Part shown: one piece after another, positions 23,287 through 36,470 of the stretch
How the letters are laid out: each line of letters starts with the position of its first letter
Position numbering within the stretch: position 1 is the stretch's first letter
DNA from: Psoroptes ovis
Lineage: Eukaryota > Arthropoda > Arachnida > Sarcoptiformes > Psoroptidae
NCBI GenBank assembly: GCA_002943765.1
Contig: PQWQ01000011.1
Location: 310,001 to 374,000 of the forward strand
DNA length: 64,000 nt
Reading direction: 5' to 3'
Notes under the pieces: generated by a model
The model's database searches: none
What the model was told of the DNA's origin: nothing
What the model saw: the letters and a program-made list of their open reading frames with translations, nothing else
Program-made: the position numbers and the translations under genes

Positions 23287-23529
23287 TCATCATCATCATC
23301 ATCATATGATGATCAAGCATAAGAGTCAATAGATTTGACATTGATTAAAATTTAAAATTTAATGAAATTAACAAAATAAAATAATTTCTTTTATTGAAAA
23401 GATTGAAAAAATATAAAAATTTTCATTTTATACAAATCTAGAAAATATTACATCTAAAAATGAGAAAAAGTATGGTGTTTGGAGGTAGAATACGATCGGA
23501 ATGTAAGAACAAATCGTATGTACATTTTT

Positions 23530-25876
23530 TTACAATTTTATCTCTTCAAAACCATCACTTGATCCATAATAATCAGATGTATGACGATGCATAATTTTAT
23601 TGTTATTTTTGGCTTTATTAGCATTATTCTTAGAGTCATTACTTGAGAGATTATCATTATTATTATTGTTGTTATTATTCTTAAATAATAGCCATGATGA
23701 TGTTAATGAATTATTAGTAGAAAAATTAAGGCTGGATTCTTTTGATTCTTGTTGTTTCATTCGTTGCTGTAATTTATGATGTCGATTTTCCAATTCTTCC
23801 AATTCTAAACATTTAGAATCTAATGTTTCTTCTAAATGTTTTATTTTATCATTCAATTCTTCGATTAAATGTTTTTGTTCACAAATGACTAGATTTAATC
23901 GATTTGTGTCGATTGTTGATGATGGTGGTGATCGAGATTTATGATTAAGCTCTTGTTCTAATTTGTATATCCTTTGTTCCATTTGATTACATTGAGATTC
24001 AGTTTCAGCTAGCTATAGATTGGAAAAAAATTTAATTTTAAATTTGTTAATTTTAAAATGATTGAATAATACATACTTTGAAAGCATAATTTTCATTTTC
24101 AATTTCAATACAACGATTTATTTTCATTTGTTTTGAATTATTATTTTCCAATTCTAATAATTGATTTTGCAATTCACTTATTTGATTTTGATAATTAATC
24201 ATTTTGATATTGGATTTTTGACAATTATTACATTCATTTTTTATTTGCTTTGAATTTGAATTACTATCGATGTCTTTATTAATATTATTATTAACATCTT
24301 GACAGCTACTCGAACGTCTTGAGCAATCCAATAGAGTGTTATTAGTATTATCTTTGGTGCTTTTATTAATATTATTATTACTATCGATCACATTTGAATT
24401 TTGGCGGTCAAAAAATGATGATATTGAACGTGAATGTAATGATAATGATTTTGCATAATTATCATCATCATCATTGTTGACTAGTTTCATTTTATTGGTC
24501 GATTTGGCATTATTTTTGAAATATTTAGCTAAAAAATCATTCGTACATTCATCTTCAATATCATCATCACCATCATCATCATCATCTTGATCATTGCTAT
24601 TCATATTATTATATTTTTCATTATTATTTTCACTTAAACGTCTGACCATTTGTTGTTGTTCAAATAATTTTGAATGTAAATATCGATTTTCATTTTGTAA
24701 TGTCTCTAAACGTTCCATCGATAATTTCCATACTTGACTAACATAATCTTCAACTTCCTATTAATAAAAAAAAGATAAATGATAATCAGTAAATCAAACA
24801 ATAAATTGAATTGAATGAATGTAAATAATTGAATATAAATAAGAAGTGAATGAGGGATTATCTGTTTTAATTAATTTGAATTCATTAGAAAGAAAAAAAA
24901 AGAGAAACAATTTAACATGAAATGGCTCTCATCATTCAAATCCAATGTGTTTCATGACTAAACTATGAATAATTATTAACATCACGAATAGGCCATATAT
25001 TTTATGTCTTTATCAACAATGTTCATCTTGTACAGAGATCTGTACTGAAATAATAATAATAATAATTAACATTCAATCGAAATTTTAAAATAAAAATTTA
25101 AAATTAAATAAAAATTTCATTCATCTTTCACACATTTTTGTATATGAACATGTTATGCATGCATTGAATGTGATTAAACATAAAATTTTTCAAAAAAAAA
25201 CAAGTAATTATTTTTTTTGAAAAATTTGATGATGACATTTAAAAGAAGATTAAACTGTTTTAATTATCATTATTGTACGAAACAAACAAATCGTTATCAT
25301 CATCTTTCTTTTATTTCTTTTGTTCGTACATAATTGTCGAGGTCAACACAACAACAAATGATGATAATGATAATTTCATATGAATGAATAATTCAATTTG
25401 TGCAATCGAAATTTCATTATTTTTCGCTCATATTTCACAATAAAATTTTTATTTCATTTTTATATTACCTGTAATTCTTGTTCATGTTGTAGGCACATTT
25501 TTTCCAATTGATGCCTTAATGATTGGCAATTAATTTCAGCATCCACTAACCATCTCCAAATATATGTTAATTTTTTTGTATCATTCAATTTTTTCGGATC
25601 AATTCCTTCACTTTTGAAACGTTCAATCATTGCCATTTTTTCATCATCAGTACCTGTCTGTATTATAAATAATTTTGATTATTTAGCATTTTTAATGTAA
25701 AGGATAATTTCAATTACTTTATGGAATTTGAAAAAATTTTTCGGCATAAAACGTGAATCAAATTGTAGCATCATCGAAGATATTGGTGTTGATGCTGCCG
25801 TCGATAATAATGATAACGTGGAATGTTTACGTGGTTTGCAATGTTGTTGTTGTTGTTGCTGTTCAAATTGTTCCAT
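23530..25876 (-). CDS. Coiled-coil protein, four exons, family not recognised
   Basis: Exons are 25718..25876, 25469..25657, 24077..24757 and 23530..24012; introns are 60, 711 and 64 bp, and the frame stays open to give 503 residues. After a Gln-rich N-terminus a compact block of about 90 residues (54-140) looks conserved: GIDPKKLNDTKKLTYIWRWL, DAEINCQSLRHQLEKMC, EVEDYVSQVWKLSMERL and TLQNENRYLHSKL, mostly heptad-like helix. A long Asn/Asp-rich low-complexity stretch follows, then further heptad segments (QNQISELQNQLLELEN; LVICEQKHLIEELNDKIKHL). It is probably a cytoplasmic or cytoskeletal scaffold; no enzymatic motif or membrane segment is seen. The regular block suggests a real family that I cannot name. 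Confidence 0.7.
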
Positions 25877-28498
25877 AATTAAATATTTAATTAAAGGCTT
25901 TAGTTAATTAAAGAAAATAAAAAATGAAAGAAATTAATTAATTTCATAAATAAATTTGCAAAATTGAATTTATTCATTGATTATGATTTCAAATGGCTGA
26001 ATTTTATTTTATAAATAAGATACGCAATAATCAAGCTTTGAATTAATGAAAAATGAAATCATGATTTATAAATCAATATATTTCATATATATTGAATGAT
26101 TGAATGATATCGATGGATGATGCCATCATCATTATCATCAATATCAATACATACATGTTTATATGTCATAGTAATCGTTTTATTATTCAAAAAAAAATAT
26201 TGAAATGATTGAAAGCGATTTGAAGAGCAATTTATCGTTTTAAATTTTTGTTTTTTTTTTTTTTTGTTGTTTCATTTGAAAAATGATAGTTGTTATGTTA
26301 GCTGAATCAAAATCATTAATTTGCTAATAGAATCTTTAAATCGATTGATTATCAATATCATAAAAAAGAGACTGAACGAAATTGGTAACGATCGAGAAAT
26401 GTTCCGGAAATTGACCCTAAGAAAAACAGTCAATATTAAATTTTCATTTTATTGAAATTGGCATTGAAATGAAAGTGAAAGCTACAATTCACAAAACTTG
26501 TAATTTACAATCAAATCTACAATTAAAAAAACAAATTAATAATAATATCAAAAAAATCTATGGATAATTTATCAATTCACACACAAAATCATAATTATAT
26601 ATCAATTTAAAAATATATGACAACAGGTCTAGAGTAAAATAAAATATATGTATCATTATCATAATAATAATAATAATTGTAATACCTGTTGTCGCAGCAT
26701 ATCATGTGCGCGTATTTTTTTGTTTCAAGTTTAATTCAGTCATTCAGTTAAAAAATGTTTCATATTTTGTTGTTGTTGCTGTATAGGTATGCAATGTGTG
26801 TGTTGATGTATGTATAGTGATAATGAATAGATTTATTTCAAATTTAAAATTATCATTTTAAATATTTTCAAATTATAATCAACATACACACACACGTACA
26901 TACATACTCATGCTTATTGATTGATAGATTTGATTTCAAAATCATTTTTCAATGATTTGATGGTTAATATAGAAGTTAATGAGTGAAATGAATGATAATG
27001 ATAATATTATTAGCACATAATTACAAATATATCTTGCTTGACATTGCTAATTAGACACATTATGATCGGCATTTAAAGTGGTGATAATGGAATTGGTTAA
27101 TTGATCACCAAAGCGAAATGAAAGTAAAAGCTAATTTAGCACATTTTTTTGGTTTTTATGGTGATCATGACTTTTATGATAGCTTAAAGTTGATCAATAT
27201 CAAATCGTTAAAGTTGTTCAAATTGAAATAAGATCAAAAAGTTTTGAAATTTTCAAAGCTAAAACTTCAAACACAATTGACCATATTGACTCACCAAAAA
27301 GGATTACATTGTTCTGAATTGAATTTTGAAGTTTTAAATTTGAATTTTCAACGATTATCGTTGCGTTTGTTCGATGTTTGATTTGATGTGTTTTTAAAAA
27401 ATTAAATCAAGTCATTTACTCATGAGAAAAAACAAAACAAATAAAACACAATGAAATTTTCACACACCAAAGCGATGGATTGATTTAAAAAATGTTGAAT
27501 TTCAATCAATTTAATAAAAAAAATCCTCAATAGAATCATCGACAATGGATTCAATGATTTCAAAATACTGTGAAAAATTTATAATTTGAAATTCAAAAAT
27601 AATTTTCACTTTGATTTCAATGAAAATGTTTTTTTTTCTGAAAAATGAAAGAGAGATTTGTGTAAATTAATGATGAAAGAGAAATGCAAAGCAAATCAAT
27701 GGCGAAAAATGCGTTAAAACTTTTAATTTTCTATTTAAATCACGAAGAAATGAGATATAAAAGAGTCAAATTGCAAATATTGTTTGCAAATTTCATAAGA
27801 AACAATTTAGAAATTGATTGATTGCTGTTGCTGCTGCTTCGGCTGTTAATTTTCAATGCATTTTAATGACAGAAACCTTTTATTTTTACTTCATCATAAC
27901 ATTGCAGAAATATAATCATCAATGTCATATTTAGTTTGATCATTTAAAATGGTTTTAAATCTGTTGTTGTTGTTGTTGTTTTAGTTGCTGCTGTTGATTT
28001 GATGGTTTTTAATGGTTATGTGATCATGTGAATCATGTGAATAATGGATGATGAATAAATGAACAAAATTCAAACGATAATTACTTGGAATTGTTGTGAG
28101 TTTTTGTTGTTTTGATGAGAAAAAATCATTAAATCGGACCATTAATCAGATTAATAAATCGATAAACAAATTAACATGAAAATTCGTCATAGATTTTGTT
28201 TGTTTCGAGGTATACGAGGTACCCGAGATCAAAACAACAACAAAACAACATGATTTTCAATGTTTTTTTAGGTGGTAGCAGTTCAATTGGTAGTTAGTTG
28301 AATTGAATTGTTGTTTTTCTGGTTTTTGTCTTTGCTTTGCTTTTCATTCAAAATTCAAATATCAGAAAAAATTTCACATATAAATGAAATGTTCAGGGAG
28401 AATCCAACAACATTGGTTCATGAATTTTTTTGGCAAATGATCCTGGAACAATATCAATTATACGCAACAGATTTTGATCAATTCATGATAAATTCATT
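25877..28498. other. Intergenic, no supported gene
   Basis: A+T-rich spacer upstream of the coiled-coil gene and downstream of the secreted orphan. It contains short ATA, GTT and CA runs. A 78-codon plus-strand frame at 28308..28544 overlaps the orphan gene end and looks like chance. Confidence 0.5.
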
Positions 28499-29398
28499 TC
28501 AATTCAATTCAGATGATGTTGTTGCCAGAATTTTGGCTTTGTAAATATCAAAGAATTTCATTAATAATTTTAGATAATTTTTTCTAAATTCCAAATGAAA
28601 TTTATGATCAAATAATTGATGTTCAAACGCTAGTATTTCAAATAATAATTCATCATCATTTGCCGCTAAACCAATTGATTTCGTATTGTTTTTCTCTTGA
28701 TTTTCAATTTCAATTATTCGGTTGATCAAATATCCTTCCAATACTCGGATATCTTGTAATATTTCGGAATGATTTAAACTTTTATTATGTTTGTTGATCA
28801 TGGAATTATTTGCTGTTGTAAGCAAATATCGATCAATTTTCTTGACAATCTTTAGGAAATTTTTGTAAATAGAATTATTATTTTTCATTATATTATGATT
28901 ATTATCTTGTAGCATCTCCAATAAATTTGTATTGAATAATTTTATACAGAAATTCTCGCTATAACCAATCAATATTGTCAAAAACCATTTTGATTTTGAT
29001 TCATAATGTTTACAATTTAAAATTGTAATTAAATATTTGAATTTTTTGGTAAAATCATTATCATTACATTGTTTTAATTTATCGTTGTAATAATTTAAAC
29101 GAAAATTAATTTGTTTAACAATTTTTCTACATTTATCAATCATTTCATTCAATTTTTGTTGTACAGGATTATCCACATGTGAATAATCATTTTGAAATGA
29201 TGAATAAGTTTCAATAATTCTTTCGAATTGTATTGGAATATTTGGACCACAATTAAATAATTCATTGTGATTTAATTGTTCCGGTATTACATTATCGAAT
29301 GGTATCGGTATTTCTTCATCATCATCATTATCATTGATATATTGATTGGAATAGTTGACAATTAATAAAATTAAAATTGATAAACACAAAATTTGCAT
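28499..29398 (-). CDS. Predicted secreted protein of unknown family, intronless
   Basis: A 299-residue single-exon protein. Residues 1-19 form a clear signal peptide (MQILCLSILILLIVNYSNQ). The mature part opens with an Asp/Glu-rich stretch and continues as largely helical, Asn- and Lys-rich sequence with scattered cysteines and several N-glycosylation-type NNS/NKS sites; no second membrane segment is apparent. No family was recognised, and an A+T-rich lineage-specific secreted protein is the best description. A single uninterrupted frame of this length with a well-formed signal peptide at the first ATG, in DNA where random frames rarely exceed 100 codons, argues that it is real. Confidence 0.62.
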   Translation of the reverse strand: MQILCLSILILLIVNYSNQYINDNDDDEEIPIPFDNVIPEQLNHNELFNCGPNIPIQFERIIETYSSFQNDYSHVDNPVQQKLNEMIDKCRKIVKQINFRLNYYNDKLKQCNDNDFTKKFKYLITILNCKHYESKSKWFLTILIGYSENFCIKLFNTNLLEMLQDNNHNIMKNNNSIYKNFLKIVKKIDRYLLTTANNSMINKHNKSLNHSEILQDIRVLEGYLINRIIEIENQEKNNTKSIGLAANDDELLFEILAFEHQLFDHKFHLEFRKNYLKLLMKFFDIYKAKILATTSSELN

Positions 29399-32300
29399 TT
29401 TTATTCAAAACTGAATTAGCTCGAAATATTCATAACAAATTTCAACATTTTTCACATATTTGTCACTCAAAATACATGATTATCATCCGTTGATAATTTA
29501 TTAATTCATTTTCAAAGCGAATATTTGGAAATATTTTATCATCAATGTGTTTTATCATCGTATTCAATTTGATTAGATTTAAATCATTTTCTCAAAATTT
29601 TTCAAGATAAAATTTAATTTCTTTTTCTCGTGAATGTCCGAATAGTCAAATGGAAATTGTATTTCATTTTATTTTGACCAAACAAAGCCATGAACTTGAG
29701 ATTTTAATATTATTTTGATTTTAAATTTCTTATCATCATCAAATGTAACAATGTATCAAATGTTTAGTGAATGGAGAAATAGAAAATAAAAATTGAATGA
29801 AATGAAGATCATCGTCCTTAATCATTGAAATCATTATATAAAATAAATTAAATTTCAATATTGTGATCTATCGGTGAATATAATCGATTTGATTATTGTC
29901 AAACAACAACGACATTGATAATGATAATCAAGATAATGATGATTCAATTCGAGTTTCGATTGTGTTTCATTGATTTTTAATGCATTTTTCTTGCTGAAAA
30001 TTTGCGATTTTCCAGGACTATCAATTGTCGATCGATCGATGCCGGTCACTGTATTTGTAATACTTTTCAAACGACAAACATTTGCTCCGATCTGCATGGA
30101 TATGTTCATCATGATTCATTCTGGCAGATTCAATCACTACCAATTCATGAATTTTTCAATATTTATTCAGCTTTTGAAATTTTCAAAAATTCATCCAAAA
30201 CAATAAATGATAATTTAAATGTAATTTTGATTTGATAAACCTCCCAAAGACACAGGCACAAACGCACATTGTCTTTGCATTGACAAATTTTCGGTTTACT
30301 TTACTTTGAATTGACAACAATAATTTGATTGGTACACACATATACACGACAAGCGATCACAATCCACACAGAGACACAAAATTAATCAAACATTTATCGA
30401 AAAAAAATCAAAAATTATCATCAAGGAAAATTTCAACATCGATCAATCGATCGATCTATTGATCTACCATTACCAATCAATGACAATAATCAATCAAGCT
30501 TTTAATTTTCCCATTTTTTCTGTGATTTTCTTTTACAGCAACTTATTGTTGTGTGTTCTGTTGGTTTTGGTTTAAAAATAATTTACCGGAATAGTATTTT
30601 GTATTGTTTCATGGAAATAAAACTAATGTCTAATTGATTATAATAATAATAATAATGAAATTAGTACGATTCAATGAACATGAACATACAATTGATAATT
30701 TTGTGAGCATTTTCTTACCAGAAACAAGAACAAAACTAAACAAAATTTACATATGATTAATAGTGGCAAATTAGTATTGGCAATCGATATATCAATCAAT
30801 CAATCATTTGATTTGATTTAATTCAATTTGATTTGACTGATTGATTGATTGATTAATTTATTTTTAATTTCTTATATTTGTAATTCTTAATAAAAATTGA
30901 AATAAAATCAATTAAATAAATCAATGCAAACATATTCATTGTTTATTTTCATGTATTATAATTAGAAATGGAATTATAATAATAACAATAATAAATTACA
31001 AACAGTAATGACTAATTTTATTTATCCATTCGCAAATAATGATTGAATAAATTGCCGATGACTTATTGATACGTTTTCTTTTCTTCCGTATTCCTGTTTG
31101 ATATTAGCGGACATTATTCGTATCGCGACCAACTATTAAATTAATCATTTATCCATTCAAATATGCAAAAAAAAAAACACACACACACAAACACACATAC
31201 TTAATCAATTAAATGATTACAAATTATTTTTTTGCAGCAGATTATTATGATTAGCCAGAAAAAAAATGTTGAATTGGAAATTGATTGATATATGTTGTTG
31301 AATTTTACCGAAAATTGAAAAAAAAATTATTTAAAAAAGAGACAGGTGACATTGAAATGTACATTACATTATTATGGTTTTTGAATATATTGAAGAAATG
31401 AATTTATTTTAAATAAAATCACAGAAAAAATCATTAAATTTTTGACAATTTTCAAATACGAATCAAAATCAAAAAAAAAATCAATTCAAAAATGTTCATT
31501 GTTTGATTTCATTTCAATTCATTTTGATAATGCACATAGACAGAATTGAAATTGAAATTGAACAAATGAATGCTTCGGATTGAATAAATGTGATTCACAA
31601 AATTGAAAATTGTCAAAAAAAATTTTCAAATAAAAATTGTAAGTAAACCTCTTTAATCTCTTTGAAAATTTGTGTCAAACAACAATAAAATCATCACTTG
31701 TCACCACTGAAAGTCTATCAATTCTTATTTTGTATATTTGTATTTCAAATTTTGTATGTATTTGTTATTTTCTATTCATATTTCTTATTTTTAAATTTAA
31801 TTTCTAAACTTGAAAAAAAACAATTATTTTGACATTTATTTATTTTTCCGATAAAAATACTTGATTTTGATCATGAATATTTCGCTTTAATAAATTCATA
31901 ACAATGATATTTGATGATTAATATTCATTATCAAATCACATTGAATCAAATTTTTGTGTAGACTTTGAATCAATGATTTTACTGGTAGAAATTAATTCAA
32001 TTGACAATAGCTGGTAATGTTCACTGAATGAATGATATGATATACGAACGATGAGAATGATAAATGCACAGGTGTATTTATTTTTTCTCCACTTTTTATT
32101 ATCTGATAATTATTATCACAACTAGTTAATATAATCATTCGACACAATGACAAAGCAGTCGTTGTCATCATAATGATGATCGTCATAGACTGAAATAAAG
32201 CATAGAAACAATTGGTAATAAAAAATGAGAAATGATAATTACATTATTTTTATTAGTTTGAATCGGAAAATTTATTATGTTTATTTATTTATTTATTTTA

Positions 32301-33602
32301 CAAATTTAATTTTACACAATCGAAAATTAATTCGTCTTTTTCTAGATTTTTATTCATTTCATTTTATGTATGCGATCTAATTAATCGATTGATTAAATGT
32401 ACTTTTGCATTATGAGCCATTTAATGTGTTTATATCAGACCATTGTATATTTGTAAATAACTTGGTCTAAATTTTTTCCGATTTAATTTCATTGAAATTT
32501 TTTTTAACGAAAAAATTCACATCACAGAAATGGTAAAACATATCAATATCATCATCATCATCAATCATCCAAAATTGATCAAAATCAATACGATAATTAT
32601 CGATTGTTTTAATTACAATTTTTTAAATAATAGAAACGTTCAATTATTGATTGATAAATCAATTTTTTCTTCAAAAAAATTTTGTCATTTTGCTTTTCTT
32701 TTTCTATCTGCATGTGCATATGTGACAACAAAATGTGACAATATTAAAATGTGACAAGTTTTATTTGTTTTTAATGCATAATGAATAATGATCAATTTTT
32801 GGTCAATACAACACGGTGCAATGGTGTTTTTATTATTTTTAAATTTCTCAATCAATAATTTATTATTCAATTTTTTCATATTTTGAATTGAATTATTCTA
32901 TTTTTTTCGTGGAAAAAAGAAAGTAATTAATTAAAATTTACAAAACTGGTAAGTGGTGAAGCTGTCACAATGAAATTGATAAAATTGATCTTGACCGATT
33001 TAATAATACTAATAGGAAATAAGAAAACAATGGCAATCACTACTTGATCAAATTTTTTTCTTAATTGATCAATATAATCGATTGGAACGTGATATATCTT
33101 ATCTGCATTTTGATTTCGAGTGGACCTTTTTCCATTTTATCTTACTTCTTCTTTTAATTATATCTCAAGACCAAGTTTTTTTTTCACTTGATAATTGCAT
33201 AAATTGCTATCCCAGTACAATAGCTACCATATCAATTGCTTCACAAAGATATTCCATGATCATATGATCGTAGGAAAATTTTATATATAATGGTCTAATA
33301 ATCAATGATAATTAAAAATTAAAATCATCAATTCCAAATGTTCAATCAATCAATTTTTTTCAATCACTTTAAATTATACAATACTTTTCTATTTTTCTTA
33401 TCCTTCTAAAGGCATCTTTAGTGATCATTAATAAAACAATAGGTGCATCTAGTGATTATCACCATCGGCATCTTTGTCATCATCACCATCATTATCATCA
33501 TCAATACAATTGTCGACCATCAAAAATATCATAGATAATTGAATTCGTTTTCTAACGTTTTATTTTTGAATATATATCGATCGATAGACGTATTTGAAAA
33601 AA
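29399..33602. other. 4.2-kb gene-poor interval
   Basis: A+T-rich DNA with many short repeats. Around 29960-30140 the texture is less biased and frames are open on both strands (minus 29855..30112, plus 29970..30206), but neither resembles a known protein. The last few hundred bases should contain the promoter and 5' UTR of the downstream transporter. Confidence 0.45.
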
Positions 33603-35453
33603 ATGCCATTAAAAGAAGAAAATGAAATTGATGCAAATGGAAACATTCCAAATACAGAAAAATCTTCGGATTCAGATGGAATGATCAATAAAGGATATGT
33701 GAACGAAGAAGATGATAAAAAATCACCAGATGATCAAAATAATAATAATTCAGTAAAAAGTGATAATGATTCAAAAATCCAAATGAATAATGCATTGAGT
33801 GTTAAATCATTAAATATTGAAGATGTCGAAAAACAATCATCTTCGAATATATCATCGATGATAGGTGATGATGACGAAAAGACAATATATCAAATACAAT
33901 CAACATGGTCAGTATTAAGACAAATGATATTGCCATTTTTCATTGCTGGTATCGGATCTGTATTTGCTGGAGTTGCATTAAATGCTGTTACAGAATGGCC
34001 AGTATTCAAGCATATACCACAGATATCTATAATGGTTACAGCATTTTTAGGATTGATTGGCAATATTGAAACAACTTTAGCATCTCGTTTATCAACACAA
34101 GCTAATTTAGGCCGTTTGGATACGTGGGACGGAATCAAGGATGTCATTTTCGGTAATTTGATGGTCATCCAATGTCAAGCATCAACTGTTGGATTATTTG
34201 CAGCTCTTTGTTCAATATCGATATCAGCTATACGTGAAGAAACTAGAACAAAATTAACATTAGACTCAATCATTTTATTATGTTCATCTTCAGTGATTTC
34301 ATCAATTATTGCTAATTCTTTGATAGCTACTTTGATAATTATTGTGATACTTTCAGCTCGTCGATTTCGAATCAATCCAGGTAATTTTTTGAAAATTTTG
34401 ATTTCAAGTTTTTCCTAATTTTTTCAATTTTTCGATGGCAGATAACATATCAACACCTGTTGCGGCATCGATGGGTGATGTTTGTACTATAGGGATTTTA
34501 GCGCATGTTAGTCAATATTTACACGATATGATTGATGGAAGACAGATTCAAATCGCTTTGATGGTGATAGGCTTATCGGCAGCTCCTGTATTCGGAGTAT
34601 TCGCTCGAAGGAATCGTTGGACCAAATCAGTCATTTATTCAGGATGGACTGCTATTTTAGGAGCAGTTATAATTGAACAACCCGGTGGTGTAGTCATGGA
34701 GAAAGCATTCAAGGATTATAAAGTCATGTCAACATTTCAGCCGCTAGTTAATGGTGAGGAAATTATTTAATCACTAAAATAGCTATAATGTTATGGTTCA
34801 ATTTTTTGAATTATGCAGGGATTGGCAGTAATCTTGTTGGAATACAAACAAGTCGAATGTCAACGTTTCTTCATGCATCTGCACCGAAAGGCCAATTACC
34901 AACATCGAATCCTACACCATTCGTTAGTCCATGGTTTGTTTTTTTCTCCAAAGGTAATTGAGTGATCGATGTTTATATTTGATTTGATTAAATTTGAGTA
35001 TTTTCTATAGATATTCATGCTCGTATGGCACGTTTATTAATGCTTGTGATTGCTCCAGCACATTTAATATTTATGGCCATCATATATTTATTACAATCAA
35101 CATTTGATTTCAGTTTTGTTGTGACCGCGCCATTCATGTTTGTTTATATAATAACAGTGGTAGTACAATTAGCGGTTTTATTATATTTAGCATACATTTC
35201 TGTATTTTGGGCTTGGCAACATCGCATCAATCCTGATAATTCTGCGATTCCATTCACATCTGCAGCTGCTGATGTCTTGGGAAATTGCTTCATGGCAGTA
35301 GCATTCGAATTCTTAAAATGGATGAAAGATGACAATATTGAGATAACAGATCCGGTTACAGTTCCACCAGAAATTTTTTACAATGACAATTCCACAATGG
35401 CTTCATTAATTGATGATCAATTGCTCAACAATTCAACAATTCTATATTATTAA
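33603..35453 (+). CDS. SLC41-family magnesium transporter (MgtE-like)
   Basis: Integral membrane cation transporter related to SLC41A1/2/3 and bacterial MgtE, moving Mg2+ across the plasma membrane. Exons are 33603..34380, 34442..34753, 34819..34953 and 35011..35453, with introns of 61, 65 and 57 bp; total 555 residues (human SLC41A1 513, A2 573). A hydrophilic acidic N-terminus of about 100 residues is followed by two MgtE-type membrane repeats. The first carries PQISIMVTAFLGLIGNIETT and LASRLSTQANLG, with GNLMVIQCQASTVGL. The second begins DNISTPVAASMGDVCTIGIL, then VMSTFQPLVNGIGSNLVGIQ and TSRMSTFLH. The Gly- and Asn-rich half-helices of each repeat line the ion path in this family. A TTG nine bases upstream was rejected in favour of the ATG at 33603. 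Which SLC41 subtype it is cannot be decided here. Confidence 0.94.
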
Positions 35454-35585
35454 ATATTGTTTAAAATTTGATATTTACTTTCCATAATCTTTACAAATCA
35501 TCATCATCATTTATTAGTATTTAATTTAGGTATTTTCATATTAATTATAACTATTGATCATAATATTAATAAATTAAATCTAGTT

Positions 35586-36302
35586 TCATTGAAGAATCGG
35601 TGGCTTTTCATTCATCATTTGTCCGATTATGTGCATTCGATCTGAACCAAAAATCCATTTTGGTTTTTCTAAATGTAGCAGTGTTATTGGCAAACCAAAT
35701 CCACCTAATTCATCAACTCCTTTTGAATTTTTTTCAAGTTTTTCTTCTGTTTGTTTATTTTCCATTTCATTTAGCGCTTTTTCAATTATATCAGATGATA
35801 TACCTAATTCGGTTGATACTTTTATCATAAAATCTTTGTTCCAAATTTCTTCATAATTTTCTTTGAAAAAATTCTCATAAAATTTGCCAACTAATCGATT
35901 ATAAACATCATCATCTAAATGTTCTTTAATTGCACAAAGATATAATTGAGCCGGATCAACTTTGAATTCTAATGCTAATTCAACGAAATTTCGGGGAATC
36001 TTGAATGGAATCTGAAATTCAGCGATAAAGAAATAATGCGATTAGATTTCAATAAATAAATTGAAACAATAAGATACCTTATGAAATTCACTAATTGCTT
36101 TCAAATCACGATGATTGTATAAAGCTTTACGCGGAATCAATGCTGGTGGTAAATTTTCTGCACATTCAAACACTTTACGAATCATGACAGGTGTCATCGT
36201 TAATTGCATCGTTTTCCAATGTCCTAATTGCTTCATCAATAATCCATGTTGAATACGTGAATAAGGCGAAATTAGATCGTAAAATAATTCAACAATTGGC
36301 AT
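35586..36302 (-). CDS. Glutathione S-transferase kappa (copy A)
   Basis: Kappa-class GST with a DsbA-like thioredoxin fold, conjugating glutathione to electrophiles; family members work in mitochondria or peroxisomes. Exons are 36078..36302 and 35586..36011, with a 66-bp intron, giving 216 residues (human GSTK1 226). The N-terminus VELFYDLISPYS holds the conserved Ser-Pro-Tyr of the active-site loop. IPRKALYNHRDL and the C-terminal GGFGLPITLLHLEKPKWIFG and SDRMHIIGQMM carry the usual cis-Pro and glutathione-binding residues. The start at 36302 gives no targeting leader; a TTG 15 bases upstream was rejected. The C-terminus PPILQ is not a canonical peroxisomal signal. The gene lies head to head with copy B, 168 bp between start codons. 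Confidence 0.93.
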
Positions 36303-36470
36303 TTTTCTCTGATTCAAAATTGGGACAGAATTTCGTTTTATTTTTCAAAAATCAAAATTGTTTGAAAACCTTAATATCAAATGTACCCAAATACGGTTAA
36401 AATAGTCTTTTCAATAATTATTTTTGAAAATTTATTTTGAAATCATTTGATTTTGATTTTTAAATTTTAC
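36303..36470. promoter_or_regulatory. Divergent promoter interval between two GST-kappa genes
   Basis: The two start codons on opposite strands are 168 bp apart, so both promoters and 5' UTRs must lie here or within the neighbouring 5' ends. No specific element was recognised; co-regulation is inferred from spacing and shared function. Confidence 0.5.
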
